A stretch of DNA of 64,000 bases from contig NZ_CP010897.2 of assembly GCF_000934605.2 (NCBI RefSeq), forward strand, positions 1,612,001 to 1,676,000, in the 5' to 3' direction. A program made the translations under genes and the position numbers. The first letter of the stretch is position 1. Every line of letters begins with the position of its first letter. The stretch comes from Pandoraea vervacti (lineage in GTDB: Bacteria; Pseudomonadota; Gammaproteobacteria; Burkholderiales; Burkholderiaceae). The notes under the pieces are model-generated. The model did not search any database. It saw only the letters and a program-made list of their open reading frames with translations, and was not told where the DNA came from. Shown piece after piece: positions 1 to 8,675 of the stretch.

Positions 1-750
1 GTAGGCGATGCCGCCGCCGATGACGCCGCCATACGACAGCAATCCGGCGAACCCGGCCCAGCCGATGATGTGGGGCGCACCGTCGACGGCGAACGCGATC
101 GTGCACAGGATGACGCTGGCGAGCAGCAGTTGCCACGGGCTGAGTTCGAATGGACCGCTGATCCATCGGTGGGCTCGCATGTGAACGATGGCGACGGCCC
201 ACACGAATGCGGCGAGCAGCACGAGGGCATTGCCGAAGACCGCGTGGCGGTCGTGCCAGTCGAACGCCGCCGGGTTGAACATCACCGCCAGCCCGAGCAG
301 TCCGCACGCCAGTCCGAACACGCGTCGCCGGGTGAGGGCTTCACCGAGCCACAGCCGGGCGGCAGGCATCACCCACAGCGGCGTGGTGTAGGCGAGCACG
401 GCGGAGCGCCCTGCCTGAACGTATTGCAGGCTGAGCGCAACGAGCAGTGAGAACACCGCCATATGCAGCAGCCCCACGCTGACGATGACCGGTAAATCGC
501 CTCGTTTGGGCAGGACCAGACGCCGGGTGAGGGCGCAGATCACGAACAATGTCGCCATGCCGACGACCGAGCGCAGGGCGGCGCTCCACCACGGCGAGAC
601 GTGCGCGAGCAACGCCTTGCTGACCGGCCAGTTCACGCCCCAGGCCACGATGACGATAGTGAACAGCAGGCCGGCGTGCGAGCGCATGGAGGCGCGGTTC
701 GGGGCAAGACGTTGCGGACGGGGCGGCAGGTTCACGTGCCGGGGCTCCAT
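1..750 (-). CDS. EamA/DMT-family transporter, 3' part outside window
   Basis: Reading leftward from ATG at 750, an open frame of 250 codons runs off the window edge without a stop. The protein is a chain of hydrophobic segments typical of the EamA (drug/metabolite transporter) family: an N-terminal helix near LLFTIVIVAWGVNWPVSKA, and the family-typical stretch around SAVLAYTTPLWVMPAARLWLGE. Family members export or import small metabolites across the inner membrane; the substrate cannot be read from sequence. An alternative ATG lies at 687, just before the first helix; neither start has a convincing ribosome binding site. It has no evident link to the neighbouring hopanoid genes, being separated from hpnC by about 400 non-coding bases. 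Confidence 0.8.
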   Translation of the reverse strand, partial: MEPRHVNLPPRPQRLAPNRASMRSHAGLLFTIVIVAWGVNWPVSKALLAHVSPWWSAALRSVVGMATLFVICALTRRLVLPKRGDLPVIVSVGLLHMAVFSLLVALSLQYVQAGRSAVLAYTTPLWVMPAARLWLGEALTRRRVFGLACGLLGLAVMFNPAAFDWHDRHAVFGNALVLLAAFVWAVAIVHMRAHRWISGPFELSPWQLLLASVILCTIAFAVDGAPHIIGWAGFAGLLSYGGVIGGGIAY

Positions 751-1158
751 AGTGAGATTGAAGGGAGATGGAAGCGAGGTGGAAGCGGGATCGAGGCGTG
801 AAGGACGGACGAAGTACGGATCAAGCGCGGATCAAGCCAGGATCAGGCGCGCCGTCAACCCGTCAGCGCGAGACGCCGCACGTCATTGCATCACGCCATC
901 ACCCCAGCAAAGTAAGGCAGGCGTGGCGCGTCGAAAAGCACCAGACGTGAGGGAAAAATTGGTGCCAGGACGTGGCGGTGGGGAAGCTGTCGGGAGGCGG
1001 TCGGGCGGTCGGGTGGGCGGCGGGCGTTCGGCGATGTCACGGCGCCACCTGCCGGGCCGCCCACGACGGCGAGGGACGTGGGGGACCGGCGGTGACCGGC
1101 CGTGATTGAGCGCTAGCGGAAATGCCGGGAATGCCGGGAAGCGTGGGGCTCGCGCGCC
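751..1158. other. Non-coding spacer with short degenerate repeats
   Basis: No convincing gene is present; the open frames here lack a plausible start or protein character. The stretch holds short imperfect repeats (GGATCAAG-like units near 815-840, GGCGGTCGG units near 1000-1020, and ATGCCGGGA twice near 1122-1139). No terminator or recognised promoter was found. Confidence 0.5.
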
Positions 1159-2013
1159 TCAAGCCTTCGGCGGCGTGCCGCTAAGCTTCATGCACAGTCC
1201 GCGCAGGAAGACGCGCACGCCGTCGCCCTTGCCCAGTTGGGGGCGGTGACGAAACACGTCGTAGTCCACGGCTTCGATCATGTCGAGAATACGCAGGCCG
1301 CCGTGCACCACGCAGCACAGTTCCAGCCCGAAGCGGCCCGGCACCCGATTGGCGAGCGGCGCGCCGCGCAGCATCATCTTGCGGGCGAAGTCGACTTCGT
1401 AACGCATGAGTGCGCGCCACTTGTCGTCGTACTTTTGCGCGCCGATGTCCGCGTCGGACACGCCGAAGCGCGCCATGTCGTCTTGCGGCAGATACACGCG
1501 CGCCTTACGCCAGTCGACTTCCACGTCCTGCCAGAAATTGATCAGTTGCAGCGCCGAGCAGATATCGTCGGAGCAGGCAATGTTCTCGGGCGTGTCGAGC
1601 TTGAACAGACCGAGCATGATGCGACCGACCGGGTCGGCGGAGCGCCGCGTGTAGTCGCGCAACTCCTCGAACGTGGCATAGCGCTTTTTCTCGATGTCCT
1701 GATCGAAGGCGCACAGCAGGTCGGAGAAGGGTTGCACCGACAGCTCGTGCTCGGCGATCACGCGCGCAAGCGCAGCGAATAGCGGCTTGTCGGGCGAGGT
1801 CGGCACGCCGGCGGCGATCTTGTCCAGTTCGGCCTGATAGGCGGCAAGCCCGGCATGACGCTCGGCGTTGGTGGCATCGCCTTCGTCGGCAATGTCGTCC
1901 GCCGTGCGGGCAAAGTTGTAGATCACGCCCACCGGCGCGCGCATCTCGCGCGGCAGCAGGACACTGGCAACCGGGAAGTTCTCGTAGTGCTCGATCTTGG
2001 CGTCGGAAGTCAT
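1159..2013 (-). CDS. hpnC: HpnC, hydroxysqualene synthase
   Basis: 284-residue trans-isoprenyl diphosphate synthase of the squalene/phytoene synthase family. The first aspartate-rich motif is at residues 39-43 (ADDIADEGD) and the second at 163-167 (INFWQDVEVDWRK), the arrangement that separates HpnC from HpnD. In the three-enzyme bacterial route to squalene, HpnC converts presqualene diphosphate made by HpnD into hydroxysqualene, which HpnE then reduces. The gene is divergent from hpnD across a 288-bp regulatory gap, whereas many hpn clusters have hpnC and hpnD co-directional. The start ATG at 2013 gives the expected N-terminus (ENFPVASVLLP soon after the start) although no strong ribosome binding site precedes it. 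Confidence 0.95.
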   Translation of the reverse strand: MTSDAKIEHYENFPVASVLLPREMRAPVGVIYNFARTADDIADEGDATNAERHAGLAAYQAELDKIAAGVPTSPDKPLFAALARVIAEHELSVQPFSDLLCAFDQDIEKKRYATFEELRDYTRRSADPVGRIMLGLFKLDTPENIACSDDICSALQLINFWQDVEVDWRKARVYLPQDDMARFGVSDADIGAQKYDDKWRALMRYEVDFARKMMLRGAPLANRVPGRFGLELCCVVHGGLRILDMIEAVDYDVFRHRPQLGKGDGVRVFLRGLCMKLSGTPPKA

Positions 2014-2069
2014 CAGGCGGATGAAGCGGATGAGGCAAATGAAGACAATGCCGCCCGGGTCCCGCGTTT

Positions 2070-2120
2070 CGAATATCGGATGCCGGATATCGGGACGTTG
2101 CAGGGCATCGCCGGATATCG
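2070..2120. promoter_or_regulatory. Repeated GATATCGG palindromes between hpnC and hpnD
   Basis: Three related palindromic blocks lie in the divergent hpnC-hpnD gap: CGAATATCGG at 2070-2079, GCCGGATATCG at 2082-2092 and an identical GCCGGATATCG at 2110-2120 (28 bp between the last two). Placement between divergent hopanoid genes suits an operator for a dimeric regulator, but no regulator is encoded nearby and the assignment is inference. Confidence 0.4.
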
Positions 2121-2220
2121 CATCGCCAGGCAGAATGACGCGAAACGATCCCGGGGCGGCGCTGAGTGCCCCGAGATTCTATGTCATCGCCCTGCATCCT
2201 GTCGGGAAAGTCACGTCAAT

Positions 2221-2234
2221 CCCCGGTATACTTC
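2221..2234 (+). promoter_or_regulatory. Candidate hpnD promoter motif CCCCGGTATACTTC
   Basis: A good -10-like TATACT (2227-2232) lies 70 bases before the hpnD start. No sigma70 -35 hexamer is seen at normal spacing. The 14-base block matches 12 of 14 positions of CCCCTGTATACTGC upstream of hpnN (12838-12851), suggesting shared control of the two plus-strand hopanoid transcripts. Confidence 0.4.
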
Positions 2235-2301
2235 AGCCTTTGTCAGAATTTTCTGGCTTTCTTGCATTGTCACCCTGTTCCCCTGTACGACGAGGAGCCT
2301 C

Positions 2302-3150
2302 GTGAGCGTCGCCGAACCGATCGAAATTTCGCCTGAGCAGAGTCGCGCACGCGTGGCGTCGGGCAGCAGTTTCTATGCTGCCATGCGCATTCTGCCGCCT
2401 GCGCAGCGTGAAGGCATGTTCGAGATCTACGCCTTTTGCCGTGCCGTGGACGATATCGCCGATGACGGCGACGACACGTCGGCGAACCGCATGGCCCGTC
2501 TGGCCGTGTGGCGGCGCGATCTGGCCGATCTGTACGATGGCCGCCCGGCCCCGACGCTCGCGAACCTTGCCCGCGTGGTCAGGCAGTTCGGGCTGAAGCA
2601 CGAAGACTTCATTGCCGTCATCGACGGCATGGAAATGGATGCGTGCGGCCCCATCGTGGGCCCGGATCTGGCCACACTCGACCTGTATTGCGACCGTGTC
2701 GCGAGCGCCGTCGGCCGCCTGTCGGTCAAGGTGTTCGGCATGCCCGAGCAGGACGGTATCGATTTGTCGCACCATCTTGGCCGTGCGCTCCAGTTGACCA
2801 ACATTTTGCGCGACATCGACGAAGATGCCGGCATTGACCGGGTGTATCTGCCGCGCGAGACGCTGGCGGACGCCGGAATCGTGAATGTGACGCCGGAGAC
2901 GGTCGTCGCGGCAAACCTCGATCGCGCCTGCGCGCCGCTCGTTGCGCAGGCACGTGAGCATTACGCCCGGGCACGCGCGATCATGGCGCGTCATCCGCGC
3001 CGCGTGGTCATCGCGCCGGCGGTCATGGCCAAGGCCTACGGGGCGATTCTCGACAAACTCATTGCGCGCGGCTTTGCCGTGCCGCGCGAGCGCGTGCGGG
3101 TGCCGCGCTGGCGGCTGATGCTGATGCTGCTGCGGCAGATGGTTCTCTGA
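2302..3150 (+). CDS. hpnD: HpnD, presqualene diphosphate synthase
   Basis: 282-residue squalene/phytoene synthase family enzyme. Aspartate motifs are DDIADDGDD at residues 50-58 and the second near LTNILRDIDEDAGIDRVYLP, the form found in HpnD. It condenses two farnesyl diphosphates into presqualene diphosphate in the cytoplasm. The GTG at 2302 is chosen because GAGGAG lies about 5 bases upstream (2292-2297) and the product then begins at the normal HpnD N-terminus; the longer frame reaching back to 1855 runs over hpnC and is rejected. The stop overlaps the hpnE start by one base, so the two are translationally coupled. Confidence 0.95.
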   Translation: MSVAEPIEISPEQSRARVASGSSFYAAMRILPPAQREGMFEIYAFCRAVDDIADDGDDTSANRMARLAVWRRDLADLYDGRPAPTLANLARVVRQFGLKHEDFIAVIDGMEMDACGPIVGPDLATLDLYCDRVASAVGRLSVKVFGMPEQDGIDLSHHLGRALQLTNILRDIDEDAGIDRVYLPRETLADAGIVNVTPETVVAANLDRACAPLVAQAREHYARARAIMARHPRRVVIAPAVMAKAYGAILDKLIARGFAVPRERVRVPRWRLMLMLLRQMVL

Positions 3151-4394
3151 TGGCGCGCACGGTTCACGTCATCGGCGCCGGCCTTGCAGGGCTGGCCGCC
3201 GCGGTCCGGCTCGCCACGCGCGGCGTCGCCGTCGTCCTGCACGAAGCGGCCCCCCAGGCGGGCGGACGCTGCCGCTCGTACTTCGACCGGCAACTGAACG
3301 CCGTCATCGATAACGGCAACCATCTGGTGCTCTCGGGCAATTCGACGATGCGAGAGTTCACGCGCACCATCGGCTCGGAGCACACGCTCACCGGTCCGGG
3401 GCGCGCCGAGTTCGCCTTCGTCGACCTCGAGAGCGACGAACGCTGGACGGTACGCCTGTCGGAAGGGCGTCTGCCATGGTGGATCTTCGACAAAGGCGCG
3501 CGTGTGCCGGGCACGAAGTGGTCGGACTACCTGTCGCTCGCGCCGTTGCTGCGGGCCGGTCCGCAAGCCACAATGACCGAGGCGATGAACTGCCCGCCCG
3601 TGCTGTACAAGCGGCTGATTCATCCGCTGTTCCTTGCGGTGCTCAACGCCGATCCGGCCGAAGGCTCTGCACAAATGGCCGGGGCGGTGATTCGCGAGAC
3701 GCTCGTGCCGGGCGGCAAGGCTTGCCATCCGCTCATCGCCAGCGAAGGGTTGGATGTGTCGTTCGTGACCCCTGCGCTGGCGTATCTGGCGGCGAAGGGC
3801 GCGCGCGTGATGATGCAGCATCGTGTGCGTGCGCTGCACTACGCGCCGCACAGCTGCCGTGTCGAAGCGATCGATTTCGGCGACGGTCCCGAGGCGCTGT
3901 CGGCGGATGACGCCGTGGTGCTCGCCGTGCCGCCGAATGTGGCGGCGTCGCTGGTGCCGGATCTGACGACGCCCGACGAATATCGGGCCATCGTCAACGC
4001 ACACTATCAGGTGCCGCCGCCACCGGGCTGTCCGCCGATGATCGGCGTGGTGAACGGCGTGAGCGACTGGATTTTCGCGTTCGACGGCCGTTTGTCGGTC
4101 ACGATCAGCGGCGCCGACCACCTGCTCGACGAATCGCGCGAATCGCTCGCGCTGCGGATCTGGGAAGAGGTCGCGAAGGCCTGTAACCTGCCCGCCACAC
4201 CGATGCCGGTGTGGCAACTGGTGCGCGAGAAGCGCGCCACGTTTGCGGCGACGCCCGCGCAGGACAAGCGTCGCCCGGGAGCGAAGACACGCTGGCGTAA
4301 CCTCGTGCTCGCAGGAGATTGGACAGCCACCGGGCTGCCCGCCACGATCGAAGGCGCGCTGCGCAGCGGGAATCGGGCGGCCGACCTGCTGTGA
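3150..4394 (+). CDS. hpnE: HpnE, hydroxysqualene dehydroxylase
   Basis: 414-residue FAD-dependent amine-oxidase-fold protein. The dinucleotide-binding GxGxxG is at G9, G11 and G14 (VIGAGLAGL), and the C-terminal FAD-contacting segment reads NLVLAGDWTATGLPATIEGA. HpnE reductively removes the hydroxyl of hydroxysqualene to give squalene, completing the HpnD-HpnC-HpnE route. Start ATG 3150 overlaps the TGA of hpnD (TGATG). Length is normal for the family. Shc follows after 94 bases, so hpnD-hpnE-shc probably form one transcript. Confidence 0.94.
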   Translation: MARTVHVIGAGLAGLAAAVRLATRGVAVVLHEAAPQAGGRCRSYFDRQLNAVIDNGNHLVLSGNSTMREFTRTIGSEHTLTGPGRAEFAFVDLESDERWTVRLSEGRLPWWIFDKGARVPGTKWSDYLSLAPLLRAGPQATMTEAMNCPPVLYKRLIHPLFLAVLNADPAEGSAQMAGAVIRETLVPGGKACHPLIASEGLDVSFVTPALAYLAAKGARVMMQHRVRALHYAPHSCRVEAIDFGDGPEALSADDAVVLAVPPNVAASLVPDLTTPDEYRAIVNAHYQVPPPPGCPPMIGVVNGVSDWIFAFDGRLSVTISGADHLLDESRESLALRIWEEVAKACNLPATPMPVWQLVREKRATFAATPAQDKRRPGAKTRWRNLVLAGDWTATGLPATIEGALRSGNRAADLL

Positions 4395-4488
4395 ACGCTG
4401 CGGCAGATGCCGTCGTGATGGCTGCTCCACATGTTTAACCGGCGCGAACCACGCGCCGCTCTATCGCCTTTGAGAAGGCAAGAACGCC

Positions 4489-6570
4489 ATGGATACGATA
4501 CGCGATGCTTCCGACAAGGAAGCGCGACGCACGGCCACTGCCACGGCCGTGGACCTCAAGCTGCATACCGAACTCGCCCAAAAGGTGAGTACGGCAATGG
4601 CCACACAGACGCTGGAGACCGGCATCGACCGCTCGATCACTGCGTTGCTCGACCTGCAACAGGACGACGGCCACTGGCTCTTCGAGCTCGAAGCCGACGC
4701 GACGATTCCGGCCGAGTACGTGCTGCTGCGTCACCATCTCGGCGAGAAGGTCGATGCGGAACTCGAAGCGAAGGTGGCGGCGTATCTGCGTCGTATCCAG
4801 GGCGAGCACGGTGGCTGGCCGCTTTTCCACAACGGCAAGTTCGACATGAGCGCGAGCGTGAAGGCGTATTTCGCGCTCAAGATGATCGGCGATCCGCTCG
4901 ACGCGCCGCACATGGTGCGCGCCCGCGAGGCGATCCTCTCGCGCGGCGGCGCGCAGAATTCGAACGTCTTCACGCGCATTCTGCTCGCGCTTTACGGCGT
5001 ACTGGAGTGGAAGGCGGTGCCAATGATGCCGGTCGAGATCATGCTGTTGCCGCAGTGGTTCCCGTTCCATCTCTCGAAGGTCTCCTACTGGGCGCGTACG
5101 GTGATCGTGCCGTTGCTCGTATTGCAGGCCAAGCGTCCGCGTGCGCGCAATCCGAAGGGCGTGGGCATCGACGAATTGTTCATCGGCAGCCCCAAGGATG
5201 TCGGTCCGCCCAAGCGCGCGCCGCATCAGAGCCGATTCTGGTTCACGTTCTTCTCGGGCGTCGATCATGTGCTGCGCGCACTCGATCCCTTCTTCCCGAA
5301 GAAGCTGCGTGAGAAGGCGGTCAAGCGTGCGGTCGAGTTCGTGGAGGAGCGTCTGAACGGCGAGGACGGCCTCGGCGCGATTTATCCCGCAATGGCCAAT
5401 GCCGTCATGATGTACGACGTGCTTGGCTATCCCGAAGATCATCCGAGCCGCGCCATCGCGCGCCGGTCGGTCGAGAAGCTGGTGACCCCGGCCGATCACG
5501 AGACGTACGTCCAACCCTGTCTGTCGCCAGTGTGGGACACCGCGCTCTCGGCGCACGCGTTGCTGGAGACCGGCGACAAGCGCGCCATCGAACTGGCGGG
5601 CAAGGGGCTGGAATGGCTCATCCCGTTGCAGATCCTCGACGTGCGCGGCGACTGGATTTCGCGTCGTCCGAACGTGCGCCCGGGCGGGTGGGCATTCCAG
5701 TTCGCCAATCCGCACTATCCGGACGTGGACGACACGGCGGTGGTGGCGATGGCGATGGACCGCTACGAGAAGTTGTCCGGGAAGTTCGAGAACCTCAAGG
5801 TCGATGGCGCCGACGCGAGCCGACACCCGATGCGTTATGCGATCGATCGCGGCACGGAGTGGGTCATCGGCATGCAGAGCAGTAACGGCGGATGGGGCGC
5901 GTTCGAGCCGGAAAATACGCACCTTTATCTGAACAGCATTCCGTTCTCGGATCACGGCGCGCTGCTCGATCCGCCCACCGTCGACGTCTCCGCGCGATGC
6001 CTCTCGATGCTCGCGCAACTGCCGCCGTCACCTGAGCGCAAGGCCTCGGCCGATCTGGCGTTGAAGTACATTCTCGACGATCAGGAAGCCGATGGCAGCT
6101 GGTATGGCCGCTGGGGCATGAATTTCGTGTACGGGACGTGGTCGGCGATGTGCGGTCTCGCGGCGGCGGGCATCTTGCCTGAGCATCCGGCCATGGCGCG
6201 TGCGGCGCAATGGCTCATCTCCATCCAGAACGCCGACGGCGGTTGGGGGGAGGATGGCGACAGCTACAAGCTCGAATACAAGGGATATGAGGCGGCGCCG
6301 AGCACGTCGTCGCAGACCGCGTGGGCATTGCTGGGCCTGATGGCGGCGGGCAAGGCTGACCATCCTGCGGTCAAGCGCGGTATCGACTATCTGCTCAACA
6401 CGCAGAACGACGAAGGCCTGTGGGACGAGGCACTTTACACGGCCACGGGCTTCCCGCGCGTGTTCTACCTGCGCTACCACGGCTATCGCAAGTTCTTCCC
6501 GCTGTGGGCGCTCGCCCGCTACCGCAATCTGACGGTGCGCAACGATTGCCCGGTGCCGTGCGGTATGTAA
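4489..6570 (+). CDS. shc: Squalene-hopene cyclase
   Basis: 693-residue class II terpene cyclase (HpnF). The catalytic DxDD acid motif is D412-V-D414-D415. Several QW-type repeats are visible (for example QNADGGWGEDGDSY, QSSNGGWGAF, QNDEGLW). It protonates squalene and closes the pentacyclic hopene/hopanol skeleton as a monotopic inner-membrane protein. Full length for the family (about 630-690 residues), with a somewhat long N-terminal extension of about 40 residues before the first helix. Start ATG 4489 is preceded by a GAAGGC-like element. A strong hairpin follows the gene at 6604-6651. Confidence 0.97.
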   Translation: MDTIRDASDKEARRTATATAVDLKLHTELAQKVSTAMATQTLETGIDRSITALLDLQQDDGHWLFELEADATIPAEYVLLRHHLGEKVDAELEAKVAAYLRRIQGEHGGWPLFHNGKFDMSASVKAYFALKMIGDPLDAPHMVRAREAILSRGGAQNSNVFTRILLALYGVLEWKAVPMMPVEIMLLPQWFPFHLSKVSYWARTVIVPLLVLQAKRPRARNPKGVGIDELFIGSPKDVGPPKRAPHQSRFWFTFFSGVDHVLRALDPFFPKKLREKAVKRAVEFVEERLNGEDGLGAIYPAMANAVMMYDVLGYPEDHPSRAIARRSVEKLVTPADHETYVQPCLSPVWDTALSAHALLETGDKRAIELAGKGLEWLIPLQILDVRGDWISRRPNVRPGGWAFQFANPHYPDVDDTAVVAMAMDRYEKLSGKFENLKVDGADASRHPMRYAIDRGTEWVIGMQSSNGGWGAFEPENTHLYLNSIPFSDHGALLDPPTVDVSARCLSMLAQLPPSPERKASADLALKYILDDQEADGSWYGRWGMNFVYGTWSAMCGLAAAGILPEHPAMARAAQWLISIQNADGGWGEDGDSYKLEYKGYEAAPSTSSQTAWALLGLMAAGKADHPAVKRGIDYLLNTQNDEGLWDEALYTATGFPRVFYLRYHGYRKFFPLWALARYRNLTVRNDCPVPCGM

Positions 6571-6603
6571 GATAGACGTACGTCGCCTGTTTCAGTCATG
6601 CGT

Positions 6604-6651
6604 CGCCCCGGCATCGACCGTTTTCCTGTCGATCGTCGGGGCGTTTCGTTT
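6604..6651 (+). terminator. Hairpin after shc
   Basis: CGCCCCG (6604-6610) and ATCGAC (6613-6618) pair with GTCGAT (6628-6633) and CGGGGCG (6637-6643), giving a 13-bp interrupted stem followed by TTTCGTTT. It lies between shc and hpnG, so it may end the hpnDE-shc transcript or attenuate hpnG expression. Confidence 0.6.
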
Positions 6652-6752
6652 CGGGGCCGGCGCCGGTCATCGTGTCGCGGCCATTGTCGTACGCTCCATC
6701 TTCGCTCTCGCGTCGTTCTCGCATCACTGTCGCTATTTTGCAAAGGAAGTGC

Positions 6753-7448
6753 ATGAGTCAGCCCATCATCGTCGTGACCGGTATGCCATTCGAGGCGCGT
6801 ATCGCCAGGGGCGATGGCGTACGTGTCGTTTGTGCGCAGAACCACACGCTCGGCGACGCACTGGAGGCGGCGATTGCGCGCGACGGGGCGCGCGGTCTCG
6901 TGAGTTTCGGCACGGCGGGCGGCCTGATCCCTGGCGTGAAGCCGGGCCAGTGGGTCATCGCGCATAAGGTGCTCGACATGCCGCAGCAGGGGGGGGCGTT
7001 TCTGACGTCCATCGCGTGGGCAGAAGCCTTGCGTCGCGCCATGCCGGGCGCGCTGCGCGCCGATGTGGCCGGTGTGACGGCCCCCGTGGTGAGTGCCGCG
7101 GACAAGGCGGCGTTGTTCCGTGAGAGCGGCGCGGCGGCAGCGGACATGGAATCGCACATCGTCGCTCGCGTGGCGCAGGCACACGGCCTGCCGTTCGTGG
7201 TGGCGCGGGTCGTGATCGATCCGGCAGAGCGTTCGTTGCCGCCGGCGGCGCTCGCCGGCATGCGCAGCGACGGTTCGACCGACATTTTCGGCGTATTGCG
7301 CTCGCTTGTCGGAAATCCGTTCCAGTTGCCCGCGCTGCTGCGTGTGGGACAGGACGCCGGTCGTGCGAAGCAGGCGATGAAGTTTGGTCGTCAGGTCGTG
7401 GCGCTCAAGCTCGGCGAAGGGTTCGGGGCGAAGGCGGCGGGGATCTGA
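6753..7448 (+). CDS. hpnG: HpnG, adenosylhopane nucleosidase
   Basis: 231-residue protein of the purine nucleoside phosphorylase / MTA-SAH nucleosidase fold. Recognisable segments are FGTAGGL near residue 52 and the DMES active-site motif (AAADMESHIVARVAQ). HpnG removes adenine from adenosylhopane made by HpnH, giving ribosylhopane, the second step of bacteriohopanetetrol side-chain assembly. The ATG at 6753 is chosen over a longer frame because AAGGAAG lies just upstream and the protein then starts at the first beta strand. It converges on hpnB with a 24-bp gap. Confidence 0.92.
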   Translation: MSQPIIVVTGMPFEARIARGDGVRVVCAQNHTLGDALEAAIARDGARGLVSFGTAGGLIPGVKPGQWVIAHKVLDMPQQGGAFLTSIAWAEALRRAMPGALRADVAGVTAPVVSAADKAALFRESGAAAADMESHIVARVAQAHGLPFVVARVVIDPAERSLPPAALAGMRSDGSTDIFGVLRSLVGNPFQLPALLRVGQDAGRAKQAMKFGRQVVALKLGEGFGAKAAGI

Positions 7449-7472
7449 GCGGACCGCAAGGCAAGTTGGCGA

Positions 7473-8675
7473 TCAGGCGTCCGACGACTGCTGTCCGCGC
7501 GCTTGTGCGCGGCCTTTCCACATACCGCCGCGTCCGCGCCAGTGTTGCAGCGCCGAGTCGAACGTGAAGACGGTATAGAGCGCCGCGACGAGCGGCAACA
7601 GCGGGCCGAAGCTCGACGGCTGGCGATAGAAGCGCAGCATCGGCAGATACGAAATCGTCATGGCGACCCACGCGAAGAAGCCCAGCCACTGGCCGATGCC
7701 CGACCCGAAGATCGTCATGACCGGCGGCACGATGAACGTGAGCAGCAGCGACACGATCGTGCCCGCGAGCAGCACCGGCGAGTACTGCAACTGCGCATAC
7801 GCCGTGCGCGAGACCATCTTGCGAATCTCGCCGAGATTGTCGTAAGGGCGAACGCTCACCGCGCGCTCGGTCAGCCCCAACCAGATCGGGCCTTGCTTCT
7901 TGAGCAGGCGGCCCATCGCGCAGTCGTCGATGATTTCGTCGCGAATCGCTTCGATGCCGCCACCGGCTTCGAGCGACGCGCGATGAATCAACATGCATCC
8001 GCCAGCCGCCGCGGCCATCTTCTTCTTCGGATCGTTGACCCACGAGAAGGGGTAGAGCATCTGGAAGAACAGCACGAATGCCGGGATCAACGTGCGTTCG
8101 AACCATGCCGTGCAGCGCAGCTTCGCCATGAGCGAGACGAGCACGCGGTGATCTCCCGTCGCCCGTGTGACCAGACGGCGCACGTTGTCGGGCGAGTGGG
8201 CGATGTCCGCATCGGTGTGTAGCAGATAGTCGGGCGCGACGCCCTCATCGTTGGTCGCCGGGTCGCTCGCGAACGCCACGCCCTGTCGCACCGCCCACAT
8301 CTTGCCGGTCCAGCCGCCGGGCAGCGGCTGGCCGCTCAGTACGTCCACACGACGCGTAAAGCCGTCGGCGGCGGCGCGGGCGGCCGCTTCGCGAGCGAGT
8401 TCTGCCGTGCCGTCGCTGCTCTGGTCGTCCACGACGACGATGCGCAGCCGTCCGGCGTAATCCTGCCGGCACAGCGACTCGACGACCTGACCGATCGATT
8501 CGGCTTCGTTACGTGCGGGGATCACAACGGCCACAGGGGGCCATGCGGCCGGTTCAGGCAGGCGATCTTCGTCCAGATCGTCGCGCTCGCGGGCGCGCCA
8601 GAAGCCGCCTTGCGAGCTCAGCAGGTAGATCCAGATGGCCAGCGACAGCGCGGCGATCCAGGCCAAAACAGTCAT
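7473..8675 (-). CDS. hpnB: HpnB, hopanoid-associated glycosyltransferase
   Basis: 400-residue family-2 glycosyltransferase. An N-terminal membrane helix (residues about 3-20) precedes the GT-A domain with VVIPARNEAESI, the nucleotide-binding VVVDDQSSDGT and the metal-binding LHTDADI. Hydrophobic C-terminal segments anchor it in the inner membrane. HpnB is the hopanoid-cluster glycosyltransferase implicated in sugar-headgroup (glycosyl-BHT) formation. Its ATG (8675) overlaps the hpnA stop by four bases (ATGA), so it is the last gene of the ispH-hpnH-hpnA-hpnB minus-strand unit. Confidence 0.9.
   Translation of the reverse strand: MTVLAWIAALSLAIWIYLLSSQGGFWRARERDDLDEDRLPEPAAWPPVAVVIPARNEAESIGQVVESLCRQDYAGRLRIVVVDDQSSDGTAELAREAAARAAADGFTRRVDVLSGQPLPGGWTGKMWAVRQGVAFASDPATNDEGVAPDYLLHTDADIAHSPDNVRRLVTRATGDHRVLVSLMAKLRCTAWFERTLIPAFVLFFQMLYPFSWVNDPKKKMAAAAGGCMLIHRASLEAGGGIEAIRDEIIDDCAMGRLLKKQGPIWLGLTERAVSVRPYDNLGEIRKMVSRTAYAQLQYSPVLLAGTIVSLLLTFIVPPVMTIFGSGIGQWLGFFAWVAMTISYLPMLRFYRQPSSFGPLLPLVAALYTVFTFDSALQHWRGRGGMWKGRAQARGQQSSDA

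Noticed and set aside
485..1105. 206-codon plus-strand frame in the first spacer
   Set aside because: Low-complexity Arg/Gly-rich translation, no ribosome binding site, and partly antisense to the EamA gene.
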